Shown: positions 7,888 to 16,028 of the stretch, one piece after another | How the letters are laid out: each line of letters opens with the position of its first letter | How positions within the stretch are numbered: position 1 is the stretch's first letter | Assembly: GCF_016904945.1 (NCBI RefSeq) | Contig: NZ_JADIKF010000040.1 | Location: 1,402,953-1,466,952, forward strand | Reading direction: 5' to 3' | Source of the DNA: Dyella mobilis | Lineage (GTDB): Bacteria > Pseudomonadota > Gammaproteobacteria > Xanthomonadales > Rhodanobacteraceae | Length of the DNA stretch: 64,000 nucleotides | Position numbers and translations under genes: made by a program | Notes under the pieces: generated by a model | Databases searched by the model: none | What the model was told of the DNA's origin: nothing | The model's input: the letters and a program-made list of their open reading frames with translations, nothing else

Positions 7888-8988
7888 TTAGATGCCTTCG
7901 CAAGGTTTGCCGTCGCGCACAAACGGAAACTTGACTAGGCGCACGGGCACTTCGCGACCGCGGATATCCACGCGCAGCCCTTCGGTTACACCGGCAGGCA
8001 CTCGCGCGAAAGCTACCGACTTGCTCAGCGTCGGCGAAAAACTGCCCGACAGAATTTCACCCTCGCCGCGATCGGTCAGCACCTTCTGTCCATGGCGGAG
8101 CACGCCCTTGTCGTCCATCACCAGGCCCACCATGGTGCGCGGAACACCGGCGGCTTTCTGCGCCTCGAGTGCCTTGCGGCCGATGAAGTCGCGCCCCTCG
8201 TCCAGCGCAATGGTCCAGGCCAGGCCGGCTTCCCACGGCGTGACGCTTTCATCCATGTCCTGTCCGTAGAGATTCATGCCGGCCTCCAGGCGCAAGGTGT
8301 CGCGCGCGCCTAGTCCGCAGGGTGCAACACCCGCTCCAACCAGTTCCTTCCACAAGGTCACCGCCTGCTCCTGCGGCACCAGGATCTCGAAACCGTCTTC
8401 GCCGGTGTAGCCCGTGCGCGCAATGAAGAGCGGCACGCCGTGCGGCCCCTGTGCGGCGGCGGCGGCGAAGCGACCCAGCTTTTCGATGCGGGCGCGATCG
8501 ACTTCATGCAGCAGGCCGATCACCTTGACGCGGGCATTGGGGCCCTGCACGGCCACCATGGCGAATTCGGGGCGCTCCTGCACGGCAACACCGAAAGCCT
8601 TCGCCTGCTGTTCGATCCAGGCGAGGTCCTTGGCACGGGTGGCCGCGTTCACGACCAGGCGAAAGAACTCGTCCCCCAGGAAATAAACGATCAGGTCGTC
8701 GATCACGCCGCCCTGCTCGTTGAGCATGCACGAGTACAGCGCCTTGCCCTGCACCTTGAGCTTGTCGACGCTGTTGGCCAGGAGATGGCGCAGAAACTCC
8801 CGCACGCGGGCACCATGCAGGTCGACCACGGTCATGTGAGAGACGTCGAACATGCCGGCATCACGGCGCACGACGTGGTGCTCCTCGATCTGCGATCCGT
8901 AGCTGATCGGCATGTCCCAGCCACCGAAGTCGACCATGCGAGCGCCCAGCTCGCGATGAGTGGCATTGAGTACGGTCTTCTCGGTCAT
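7888..8988 (-). CDS. gcvT: Aminomethyltransferase (glycine cleavage T protein)
   Basis: Transfers the one-carbon unit from the H-protein-bound aminomethyl group to tetrahydrofolate, releasing ammonia. The 366-residue protein has the GCV_T fold: RMVDFGGWDMPISYG and DAGMFDVSHM near the N terminus, YTGEDGFEI in the middle, GARDTLRLEAGMNLYG and a C-terminal barrel domain ending in KPCEGI. The frame is open upstream to 9282, but homology starts at MTEKT, so ATG 8988 is the start; its ribosome binding site is weak. It is followed by gcvH. Only 82 bp separate it from the gene upstream, so there is no room for a tandem glycine riboswitch. Confidence 0.96.
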   Translation of the reverse strand: MTEKTVLNATHRELGARMVDFGGWDMPISYGSQIEEHHVVRRDAGMFDVSHMTVVDLHGARVREFLRHLLANSVDKLKVQGKALYSCMLNEQGGVIDDLIVYFLGDEFFRLVVNAATRAKDLAWIEQQAKAFGVAVQERPEFAMVAVQGPNARVKVIGLLHEVDRARIEKLGRFAAAAAQGPHGVPLFIARTGYTGEDGFEILVPQEQAVTLWKELVGAGVAPCGLGARDTLRLEAGMNLYGQDMDESVTPWEAGLAWTIALDEGRDFIGRKALEAQKAAGVPRTMVGLVMDDKGVLRHGQKVLTDRGEGEILSGSFSPTLSKSVAFARVPAGVTEGLRVDIRGREVPVRLVKFPFVRDGKPCEGI

Positions 8989-9070
8989 TGCAGGGCCTGC
9001 CAGGGATAGAAGGTGGGAAAGGAGTCCCGCATTATCGCCACGGTCGCAGGCCAATCCAAGCTGCAAGGCG

Positions 9071-9721
9071 TCATGGGCGCCGTTGGGCCGACCCGTGGAT
9101 GAAGCGGAACGTGAGGTTGATGCGGGCACCGGATAGTCCGGCAAGCTTCGGCAGATCGTGCTGGTAGTGGCTCTGGGTATCGCCCGCCACATATAGCAGG
9201 CTGCCGTGCGCAAGCGGCAGGCCAAGCGGCTTCGCTTTGGCCTCGCGGAGCGATTTTCGCCGCAGGCGGAACCTGCGCTCAACGCCCAGGCTCAACGAGG
9301 CAATCACCGGCTGCGGCCCGAGTTCGGGCTCGTCGTCGCTGTGCCAGCCCATGGAATCTTCGCCATTGCGATAAAGATTCGCCAGCACGCTGTTGAATGA
9401 TGCGCCACAGGATGCCTGCACGCGTTCGCGCAAGGATTGCAGCGCCGGCGTCCAGGGATGCGGCTCGAACCGGGTCTGCGAATACACATAAGCGGCGCCC
9501 GGATCGCCGATCCAGCAACTCAGACGCGGACAATCCACCTCGCGGCCGAATAATTTCAGCCGGTGCCGCTCCCAGGGAATGTCGTGCAACAAGCGCTCGA
9601 ACCACGCATCGGCCTCATCCTTGCGGAGCCAGGCTTGGGCATAACGGATATCTGCATCGGGCAACGGCAATGCCAACCAGCCGTCGCCGCCCGGCTCATT
9701 CGTCGTCGCGGACATAGACAT
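9071..9721 (-). CDS. AlkB-type 2-oxoglutarate/Fe(II) dioxygenase
   Basis: Predicted demethylase of alkylated bases in DNA or RNA, of the short ALKBH2/3-like kind. The 216-residue product has HxD at H127/D129 (WHSDDE), the distal metal histidine H188 (YQHDLPK), and the 2-oxoglutarate arginine motif ARINLTFR with R200 and R206. SVLANLYRNGEDSMGWH is the usual NxxxxNYYxxGxDxxxxH-type block. The start is either ATG 9721 or 9715; the first makes the gene overlap the upstream methyltransferase by 26 nt, implying a shared transcript. No ada or alkA gene is nearby. Confidence 0.9.
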   Translation of the reverse strand: MSMSATTNEPGGDGWLALPLPDADIRYAQAWLRKDEADAWFERLLHDIPWERHRLKLFGREVDCPRLSCWIGDPGAAYVYSQTRFEPHPWTPALQSLRERVQASCGASFNSVLANLYRNGEDSMGWHSDDEPELGPQPVIASLSLGVERRFRLRRKSLREAKAKPLGLPLAHGSLLYVAGDTQSHYQHDLPKLAGLSGARINLTFRFIHGSAQRRP

Positions 9722-10283
9722 AGACGTGGGCCGGCGGCAGGTTTCGCCACACCATGCCGACCCGGGTGCAACGCAAGCGCAACTGGCGCCGCACCTGTTC
9801 GTCCAGGGGGCTGCGCCAGCCGTAGGTGTACTGCACGAATACACCGCCGGGCCGCAACACGGCAAAGGCAGCCGCGACGATATCGCGCTGCACTTCAGGC
9901 GGCATCGCGAGCAACCCCAGGCTGCTGAGAATGGCATCGGCACCTGCAGGGGCCAGTACGCCGGTGCGCTGAGCCAGTTCGCTCACGTGGCGTGCATCCG
10001 CGCACAGCACTTGGGCCTGAGGAAAACGGCGACGCAGGACGCCATGCAGCGTAGCGTTCATTTCCAACACCAGCAGCTGCGACGGCGATACGCCATGGTG
10101 CAGCAGCGCCTCGGTAATCACCCCGGTACCGGCGCCAAGCTCCACCACGCAACTCGCCTTGGCCGGCATCGCCGAAACCATCATGCGGGCCAGCGGTCGT
10201 CCGGAGGGCAACACCGAGGCCATCTGCAGCGGGTGCTTCATCCACTCCCGGAAGAAAGTGAGCTGTTGTTCGTTGGCAGACAT
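9696..10283 (-). CDS. Class I SAM-dependent methyltransferase (PmtA / rRNA dimethylase-like)
   Basis: A 195-residue methyltransferase with the SAM-binding motif VVELGAGTGVITEALL (about 46-61), an acidic residue after strand 2 (VLEMN), CADAR at motif II and YTYG near motif IV. The N terminus (FFREWMKHPLQMASVLPSGRPLARMM) resembles bacterial phospholipid N-methyltransferases of the PmtA type and KsgA-related proteins, so phosphatidylethanolamine is a possible substrate; this is inference. It overlaps the AlkB gene downstream. The region before its ATG has no strong ribosome binding site. Confidence 0.7.
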   Translation of the reverse strand: MSANEQQLTFFREWMKHPLQMASVLPSGRPLARMMVSAMPAKASCVVELGAGTGVITEALLHHGVSPSQLLVLEMNATLHGVLRRRFPQAQVLCADARHVSELAQRTGVLAPAGADAILSSLGLLAMPPEVQRDIVAAAFAVLRPGGVFVQYTYGWRSPLDEQVRRQLRLRCTRVGMVWRNLPPAHVYVYVRDDE

Positions 10284-10349
10284 AGGGGGAAGCCTGGTGA
10301 TTTGGCGCCACTTTAACGGCTTGGGTGTAACAAAACGTTGTCACTGCCT

Positions 10350-10380
10350 GCCGGGACGGCCGGATTCGGGCCATCCCGGC
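10350..10380 (-). terminator. Hairpin after the aminotransferase gene
   Basis: Imperfect 12-bp inverted repeat GCCGGGACGGCC/GGCCATCCCGGC (10350-10361 and 10369-10380; one mismatch) with a seven-base loop, 14 nt beyond the stop codon on the minus strand. A short T-rich stretch (CGTTTTGTT) lies farther down. It is a likely terminator of the cysD-cysNC-aminotransferase unit, or a dispersed GC-rich palindrome. Confidence 0.55.
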
Positions 10381-10394
10381 ATGACGGCACCGGA

Positions 10395-11564
10395 TCAGCT
10401 GCGCACGATGCCTCTGACGGCGGCGATCACGCGCTCCACGTCGCCGTCCGACATCGAAGGAGACAGCGGAAGGCTCACCGTCTCCCGCCCGAGCTTCGTG
10501 GCATGGGGCCACTGTTCGGGGCGCCAGCCGAAGCGCTCCTGGTAATACGGATGCTCGGGAATGGAGAGGTAATGCACGCCCGTACCGATCCGCGCGGCAT
10601 TCATGGCCTCCAAAAATGCATCGCGCTCGACGCCGCTGCGCGCCACGTCGATCATGACGGTATACAAATGGCGGCCGTGGCGGGTGTTGGCGTCTGCCGG
10701 CGCCGGCAATCCGATGGGCAGCTCGGCGAAAGCCTCGTCGTAACGCTGCCAGATGGCGCTACGGCGACGCCAATTCTGCTCCACCCGCGACAGCTGATGC
10801 AGGCCGATCGCCGCCTGCAGGTCCATCATGTTGTACTTGAAACCGCATTCGACCACTTGGTAATGCTTGTAGCCCTTGTCGCCGAAGCGGTGCCAGGCAT
10901 CCTTGCTCATGCCGTGCAGAGCCAGAATTCGGGCCCGCGCCACGCGCTCCTCGCTGCGCCCGACGATCATGCCACCCTCGCCCGTCACGACATTCTTGGT
11001 GACATAGAAACTGAAGCAGCCGAAATCGCCAAACGTACCCAGCGCGCGACCTTCAAACTCCGCTTCGACGGCATGCGCACAATCTTCGATGACCACCAGA
11101 TCGTGCTTGCGGGCGATCGCCATGATTTGATCCATCGCACACGGCCGCCCCGCGAAATGCACGGGAAGAATCGCACGCGTACGCGGGGTGATGGTCGCCT
11201 CGATCGCTGCGGGATCGATGTTCTGGCTCGCCGGATCAACATCCGCCAACGCCGGGGTGAGCCCCGCGTGCAAAATGGCATTGACGGTCGCGCAGAAGGT
11301 AAGCGGGGTGGTGATCACTTCCGCGCCCGGCTCGATACCTGCCGCCAACATGCTGACGTGCAGCGCGGCCGTGCACGAATTCACTGCCGCAACGCGTTCT
11401 GGCGGAACACCGCGGAACGCCGCGAAATCGCGCTCGAACTGCGCCACGCGCGGCCCCGTGCCGAGCCAACCCGAACGAAGGCAGGCGACGACTTCGTCGA
11501 TTTCCGCCTCATCGATCTGCGGCGCGCCAAAAACCAGAAAGGGAGGTGATGAGTCCATGATCAA
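10395..11564 (-). CDS. DegT/DnrJ/EryC1/StrS-family PLP aminotransferase
   Basis: Predicted aminotransferase that acts on nucleotide-linked keto-sugars or similar carbonyl compounds. The 389-residue protein has the family layout: VNSCTAALHVSM phosphate-binding loop (about 61-72), VIEDCAHAVEAEF with the PLP-contacting Asp, and SFYVTKNVVTGEGG, in which K190 forms the Schiff base. The first ATG is at 11564, with another two codons in. It begins 47 nt after cysNC on the same strand and is probably in that transcript, which is unusual for a sugar aminotransferase. No matching dehydratase is beside it; RmlB is 30 kb away. Confidence 0.85.
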   Translation of the reverse strand: MIMDSSPPFLVFGAPQIDEAEIDEVVACLRSGWLGTGPRVAQFERDFAAFRGVPPERVAAVNSCTAALHVSMLAAGIEPGAEVITTPLTFCATVNAILHAGLTPALADVDPASQNIDPAAIEATITPRTRAILPVHFAGRPCAMDQIMAIARKHDLVVIEDCAHAVEAEFEGRALGTFGDFGCFSFYVTKNVVTGEGGMIVGRSEERVARARILALHGMSKDAWHRFGDKGYKHYQVVECGFKYNMMDLQAAIGLHQLSRVEQNWRRRSAIWQRYDEAFAELPIGLPAPADANTRHGRHLYTVMIDVARSGVERDAFLEAMNAARIGTGVHYLSIPEHPYYQERFGWRPEQWPHATKLGRETVSLPLSPSMSDGDVERVIAAVRGIVRS

Positions 11565-11611
11565 ACTCGCGCTGACATCACAATCGCCGCATCGGCCACC
11601 TGCATCACGCC

Positions 11612-13468
11612 TCAGTCACTGGAAGACGGCAGCAGATGGGCCATCAACTCGTCCACGGCGGCCTCGAGCTGCATCCGGTCGGTACGCAAATGAACCTGCG
11701 GCTGCAGGGGCGCTTCGTAGGGAGAATCGATACCTGTGAAATTGCTTATTTCGCCGGCCCTCGCCCTGCGATACAGCCCCTTGGGATCGCGCCGCTCGCA
11801 TTCCTCCAGCGGGGTGTCTACGAACACTTCCAGAAATTCGCCCTCGTCAAACAGGTTCCTGGCGAATTCCCGCTCGCTGCGGAAGGGAGAAATGACGCAG
11901 GCGATCACGATCAAGCCGGCGTCGACCATCAGGTTTGCCACTTCAGCCACGCGTCGCACGTTCTCCACGCGCGCCTCGGGCGTAAAGCCCAGATCGCGGT
12001 TCAGGCCATGGCGCAGATTGTCGCCGTCGAGCAGATAGGTGTGATAGCCAAGCGCACAAAGCCTGCGCTCCAGCAGATTGGCGATCGTCGACTTGCCCGC
12101 GCCGGACAAACCCGTGAACCAGATGCAGCGCGGCACCTGCCCCTTGTTGCGCGCGCGCGAAAGCTTGTCGACGTCCAGATGCTGCCAGTGGACGTTGCTC
12201 GCGCGATGCAAGGCAAAGTCGAGCATGCCGCAGGCAACGGTGGCATTGCTCTGCCGGTCGATCAGAATGAAACCGCCGAGCTCGTGGTTGGTGGCGTAGG
12301 GCTCGAATGCAATCGGATGATCCAGGTCCAGGTTGCAGTAACCCACTTCGTTGAGGGCCAGGCGGTGCGCGGCGAGCTTCGCCTGCGTATTCACGTCGAC
12401 CTTGTGCTTGATCTGGGTGATGCGCGCGTTGACGGTGCGCGTGCCCAGCTTGAGCCAGTAGCCGCGATTGGGCAGCAAGGGCTCGTCCCCCATCCACAGC
12501 AGGTGCGCGGCAAACTGATCAGCCTCGGCGGCAGGGCGCGCGGCATCGGTAAGGACGTCGCCGCGGCTTGCATCCACTTGCCTGTCCAGGGTCAGCGTGA
12601 CGGCTTGGCCAGCGTGCGCCTGCGGGAGGTCGCCATCCGCGGTGACGATACGCGCCACCCTGGCCTTGTGTGCACCGGGCTGGATCATCACCTCGTCGCC
12701 CGCCTTGATGCGTCCACTGCAGATCGTGCCGGCGTAACCGCGAAAATCCTGGTTCGGCCGGTTCACCCATTGCACCGGCATCCGGAAATCAGTGGCCTGC
12801 GCAGGCTCCACCTCGATGGATTCGAGCAGCTCAAGCAGGGACGGACCGTCGTACCACGGCATACGTCCGCTACGCGCGCCCACGTTGTCGCCGGTCAATG
12901 CCGCAACCGGCAAGGCATGCACCGAGCGGATACCCAATGGATCGGCCAGATCGCGATAGGCGGTTTCGATCCTCTGGTAAATCTCGTGGCGATAGTCGAC
13001 CAGATCCATCTTGTTGACCGCCAAAACGATTTTGCGGATGCCCAACAGCGCGCAGATGTAGGTGTGGCGCCGCGTCTGGGTGAGCAGGCCTTTGCGCGCA
13101 TCCACCAGCACCACGGCCAGATCCGCACGCGATGCGCCGGTGGCCATGTTGCGCGTGTACTGCTCGTGCCCCGGGCAATCGGCCACCACGAAATTGCGGC
13201 GGGCGCTGTGGAAATAGCGGTAGGCCACATCGATGGTGATGCCCTGCTGGCGCTCGGCATCGAGGCCATCGGTCAGCAGGGAAAAATCCAGCACGTCGCT
13301 ATCGGGATGCTGCCGGCGACTTTCCTTGGTGAGCGTTTCCAACTGGTCATCCGCGAGCATGCCTGCGTCGTAAAGCAGGCGGCCGAGCAACGTGCTCTTG
13401 CCGTCATCCACGCTGCCGCAAGTGATGAAGCGCAGCGAACTGCGCGCAGAGGTATTTCCCTGGCTCAT
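11612..13468 (-). CDS. cysNC: Bifunctional sulfate adenylyltransferase GTPase subunit / APS kinase
   Basis: Makes activated sulfate. The CysN part (about residues 1-430) is the GTPase that drives ATP sulfurylase, with G-motifs GSVDDGKSTL, DCPGHEQYTRNM and NKMDLVDY. The CysC part (about 433-618) phosphorylates APS to PAPS and has its own P-loop GLSGAGKST at 453-461 and CVISPF around S527. The 618-residue fusion is the NodQ-like form. The start codon overlaps the cysD stop by one base (TGATG). No cysH, cysI or cysJ is in the window, so a role in sulfotransferase supply is as plausible as cysteine synthesis. Confidence 0.97.
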   Translation of the reverse strand: MSQGNTSARSSLRFITCGSVDDGKSTLLGRLLYDAGMLADDQLETLTKESRRQHPDSDVLDFSLLTDGLDAERQQGITIDVAYRYFHSARRNFVVADCPGHEQYTRNMATGASRADLAVVLVDARKGLLTQTRRHTYICALLGIRKIVLAVNKMDLVDYRHEIYQRIETAYRDLADPLGIRSVHALPVAALTGDNVGARSGRMPWYDGPSLLELLESIEVEPAQATDFRMPVQWVNRPNQDFRGYAGTICSGRIKAGDEVMIQPGAHKARVARIVTADGDLPQAHAGQAVTLTLDRQVDASRGDVLTDAARPAAEADQFAAHLLWMGDEPLLPNRGYWLKLGTRTVNARITQIKHKVDVNTQAKLAAHRLALNEVGYCNLDLDHPIAFEPYATNHELGGFILIDRQSNATVACGMLDFALHRASNVHWQHLDVDKLSRARNKGQVPRCIWFTGLSGAGKSTIANLLERRLCALGYHTYLLDGDNLRHGLNRDLGFTPEARVENVRRVAEVANLMVDAGLIVIACVISPFRSEREFARNLFDEGEFLEVFVDTPLEECERRDPKGLYRRARAGEISNFTGIDSPYEAPLQPQVHLRTDRMQLEAAVDELMAHLLPSSSD

Positions 13469-14373
13469 CAGAAATACCCCTCTTGCTTTTTGCGCTCCAT
13501 GGACGCTGACGGATCGTGGTCGATCACCCGCCCCTGGCGCTCGGAACTGCGCGACTGCGCCATTTCGTCAATGATGGCATCCAGCGTGCTGGCGGTGGAT
13601 TCCACCGCGCCGGTCAATGGATAGCAACCCAGGGTGCGAAAGCGGACCATGCGCATCTGGACCTTCTCGCCCTCGCGCAGAATAAAACGATCGTCGTCGA
13701 CCATGATCAGTGCGCCGTCGCGCTCCACCACGGGCCGTTCGCGCGCAAAATAGAGCGGCACCACGGGGATGTTCTCGCGCCGGATGTAATGCCACACATC
13801 CATTTCCGTCCAGTTCGACATGGGAAAAACGCGGACGCTCTCGCCCTTGTGGATGTGGGTGTTGTAGACGTTCCACAGCTCCGGGCGCTGGCGCTTGGGA
13901 TCCCAGCGGTGCTGCGCATTGCGGAACGAAAACACGCGCTCCTTGGCGCGCGACTTTTCCTCATCCCGCCGGGCGCCGCCCATCGCGGCATCGAACGCGT
14001 ATTTGTCCAATGCCTGCTTGAGCGCCACCGTCTTCATGACGTCGGTGTGCACCGCCGCGCCGTGGGTGAGCGGCGAGATGCCCTGCCGCACGCCATCCTG
14101 ATTGATGTGCACCAGCACCTCGACGTCGCCGGCCGCGGCTACCTCGTCGCGGAATGCAATCATCTCGCGGAATTTCCAGGTGGTATCCACGTGCAGCAAC
14201 GGCATCGGCGGCCGCGCCGGATAAAACGCCTTACGCAGCAAGTGCAGCAGCACCGACGAATCTTTGCCGATGGAATAGAGCATCACCGGACGCTGGAAGC
14301 TGGCTGCCACCTCGCGAAAGATGTGGATGCTCTCGGCTTCCAGTTGATCCAGGTGGGTAAAGGATGACGTCAT
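13468..14373 (-). CDS. cysD: Sulfate adenylyltransferase subunit 2
   Basis: Catalytic subunit of ATP sulfurylase, forming APS from ATP and sulfate with CysN. The 301-residue length matches E. coli CysD. The PP-loop is SIGKDSSVLLHL, and WTEMDVWHYI, FRTLGCYPLTGA and the C-terminal GYF are characteristic. The frame is open far upstream, but homology begins at MTSSFTHLDQLEAE, so ATG 14373 is the likely start; another ATG at 14403 is possible. The coding region overlaps cysNC by one base. It follows the amidase gene by 77 nt. Confidence 0.95.
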   Translation of the reverse strand: MTSSFTHLDQLEAESIHIFREVAASFQRPVMLYSIGKDSSVLLHLLRKAFYPARPPMPLLHVDTTWKFREMIAFRDEVAAAGDVEVLVHINQDGVRQGISPLTHGAAVHTDVMKTVALKQALDKYAFDAAMGGARRDEEKSRAKERVFSFRNAQHRWDPKRQRPELWNVYNTHIHKGESVRVFPMSNWTEMDVWHYIRRENIPVVPLYFARERPVVERDGALIMVDDDRFILREGEKVQMRMVRFRTLGCYPLTGAVESTASTLDAIIDEMAQSRSSERQGRVIDHDPSASMERKKQEGYF

Positions 14374-14450
14374 CGACTTGGGTCGCGCGGGAAATCCAAG
14401 CATTCTGCCACGGCCGACCGGATCCGGGCATTGGACACACCTACCAGGTT

Positions 14451-15848
14451 CTAAACCACGACCGGATAGGCTGGTGCCGCATCCAGCGTGGCGGCACACA
14501 CGGACGCCAGCTCCAGCAGGCGCAAATCCGAGCCGCGCGCCCCCACCAGTTGCAAGCCCACGGGCAGGCCGTTGCTCAGATTGCCCATGGGAATGCTCAC
14601 TGCCGGGCAGCCGGCGAGGCTGGCGAAGCTGGTGAGATCGCCCTGCGAATCGGGCACCGGACCATCGAGCGGAAACGCGCCCTGTGGCGTGGTGGGCAAT
14701 ACCAGCACGTCGACCTGGGCAAACAGCCGGCGCATCTTCAGGGTGGCTGCGTCCAGCACCCGATCGGCTGCGACGTAGTCGGCAGCAGTCTTGCGTTCGG
14801 CATAGCCGAGCCATTGGCGAAACCGCGGGGACACCGGCCGTTCGGCATCGGCCAGATCGCTGGCGAAGGTGCCAAGCATTTCCGCCTCCATCAGCAGCAG
14901 CCCGGCGCGGCGGGTACGGGCCAGCGGCCAGTCGTCGAAATCCACCTTGCGCCGCTCGCCCAGCTCTCGCGGCAACTTCGCTAATGCCGCCTCAAAGACC
15001 GCGATCACTTCCGGCTCGACGCCTACCGCCGCCAGATCGGGCAGCAATCCGCAGCGGAGATTGCCCGGCTCCCAATCCGGTGGCGACAACGCAACCCGAC
15101 GCCGGCGCGATCGCGGATCGTCGGCGTCGTAGCCGACTAGCACCTGCAACAGCACCACCAGATCTTCCGCGTTGCGCGCCAGCAATCCCACGGTGTCCAG
15201 TGATCGTGAGGCGGGCACCATGCCGCGGGCGGATATTTCCCCTCGCGTGGGTTTCAACGCAAACAGGCCGCAGTAGCTTGCGGGAATGCGGATCGAGCCA
15301 AGGCTGTCCGAACCGATCGCCGCCACCGCCAATCCGGCCGCCACTGCCGCCGCCGCACCGCCTGACGAGCCGCCCGCGGTGTAGCCGGCACGGTGCGGAT
15401 TCTGCGTAGCGCCGAAGTGCGGGTTGTCGGTGACGGCGCCGAGCGCACCTTCGTCCATGTTGGTCTTGCCGATCAGCGTCGCACCGGAAGCGCGCAAGCG
15501 CGCCACCACGTGCGCATCCTCCGGTACCGGCCGGGTACGCCCCGGCAGGCCGGCCCGCGTGGGCCACCCGGCCATGTCGAAGTTGTCCTTGAGTGCCACG
15601 GGGATACCGTCCAACCGGCCGATGACGCCCTCGCGGCGCCGATATTCCGCGGCACGCGCCTGGTCGCGCAGCAAGGCGGGGCTGTGTTCCACATAGGCAT
15701 TGAGAAGCGGATTGATCCGTTCGATGGCTTCGATGTGGGCTTCAGCCAGCGCCATGGGAGATACGCGGCCGATGGCCAGCCAATGCAGAAGCTGGCAAAG
15801 GCTCGCGCGGCGCACATCGAGATCGCTGACGGGGGGCAAAGAGCTCAT
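14451..15848 (-). CDS. Amidase-signature-family hydrolase
   Basis: A 465-residue amidase of the Ser-cisSer-Lys type. K87 in ALKDN is the base, S161 in the GGSSGG block is the cis-serine, and S185 in GSDSLGSIR is the nucleophile; this last motif differs from the usual GTDxGGSIR by Leu in place of the first Gly. No signal peptide is seen, so it is probably cytoplasmic. Relatives include GatA, allophanate hydrolase and aryl amidases. No gatB or gatC is adjacent, so it is unlikely to be GatA. The substrate cannot be told. It is divergent from the ETF-QO gene. Confidence 0.88.
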   Translation of the reverse strand: MSSLPPVSDLDVRRASLCQLLHWLAIGRVSPMALAEAHIEAIERINPLLNAYVEHSPALLRDQARAAEYRRREGVIGRLDGIPVALKDNFDMAGWPTRAGLPGRTRPVPEDAHVVARLRASGATLIGKTNMDEGALGAVTDNPHFGATQNPHRAGYTAGGSSGGAAAAVAAGLAVAAIGSDSLGSIRIPASYCGLFALKPTRGEISARGMVPASRSLDTVGLLARNAEDLVVLLQVLVGYDADDPRSRRRRVALSPPDWEPGNLRCGLLPDLAAVGVEPEVIAVFEAALAKLPRELGERRKVDFDDWPLARTRRAGLLLMEAEMLGTFASDLADAERPVSPRFRQWLGYAERKTAADYVAADRVLDAATLKMRRLFAQVDVLVLPTTPQGAFPLDGPVPDSQGDLTSFASLAGCPAVSIPMGNLSNGLPVGLQLVGARGSDLRLLELASVCAATLDAAPAYPVVV

Positions 15849-16028
15849 ATACGCTCCAGAGGGGATTCGGCCCCACTATGTCCCCCCGCGCAAACGACCC
15901 GCAAGCGGGCGACCGTTTGCCGCGCAGTAGGCGAACCCGGAGAATACCGTCCGGGCTGTCGCCCCCGAGCGCCTCGCGACACCGCCCAGCCCAAGCCACA
16001 TAGCCACCAGCCAAACGACGGAGCCCCC

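Noticed and set aside
8989..9070. Possible glycine riboswitch upstream of gcvT
   Set aside because: Only 82 bp separate gcvT from the alkB-type gene, too short for a tandem glycine aptamer, and the conserved core was not seen.
11636..13624. Long plus-strand open frame (662 codons) opposite cysNC
   Set aside because: It is the reverse-strand shadow of cysNC and the end of cysD. Its composition is unlike a real protein and the minus-strand genes have full homology.
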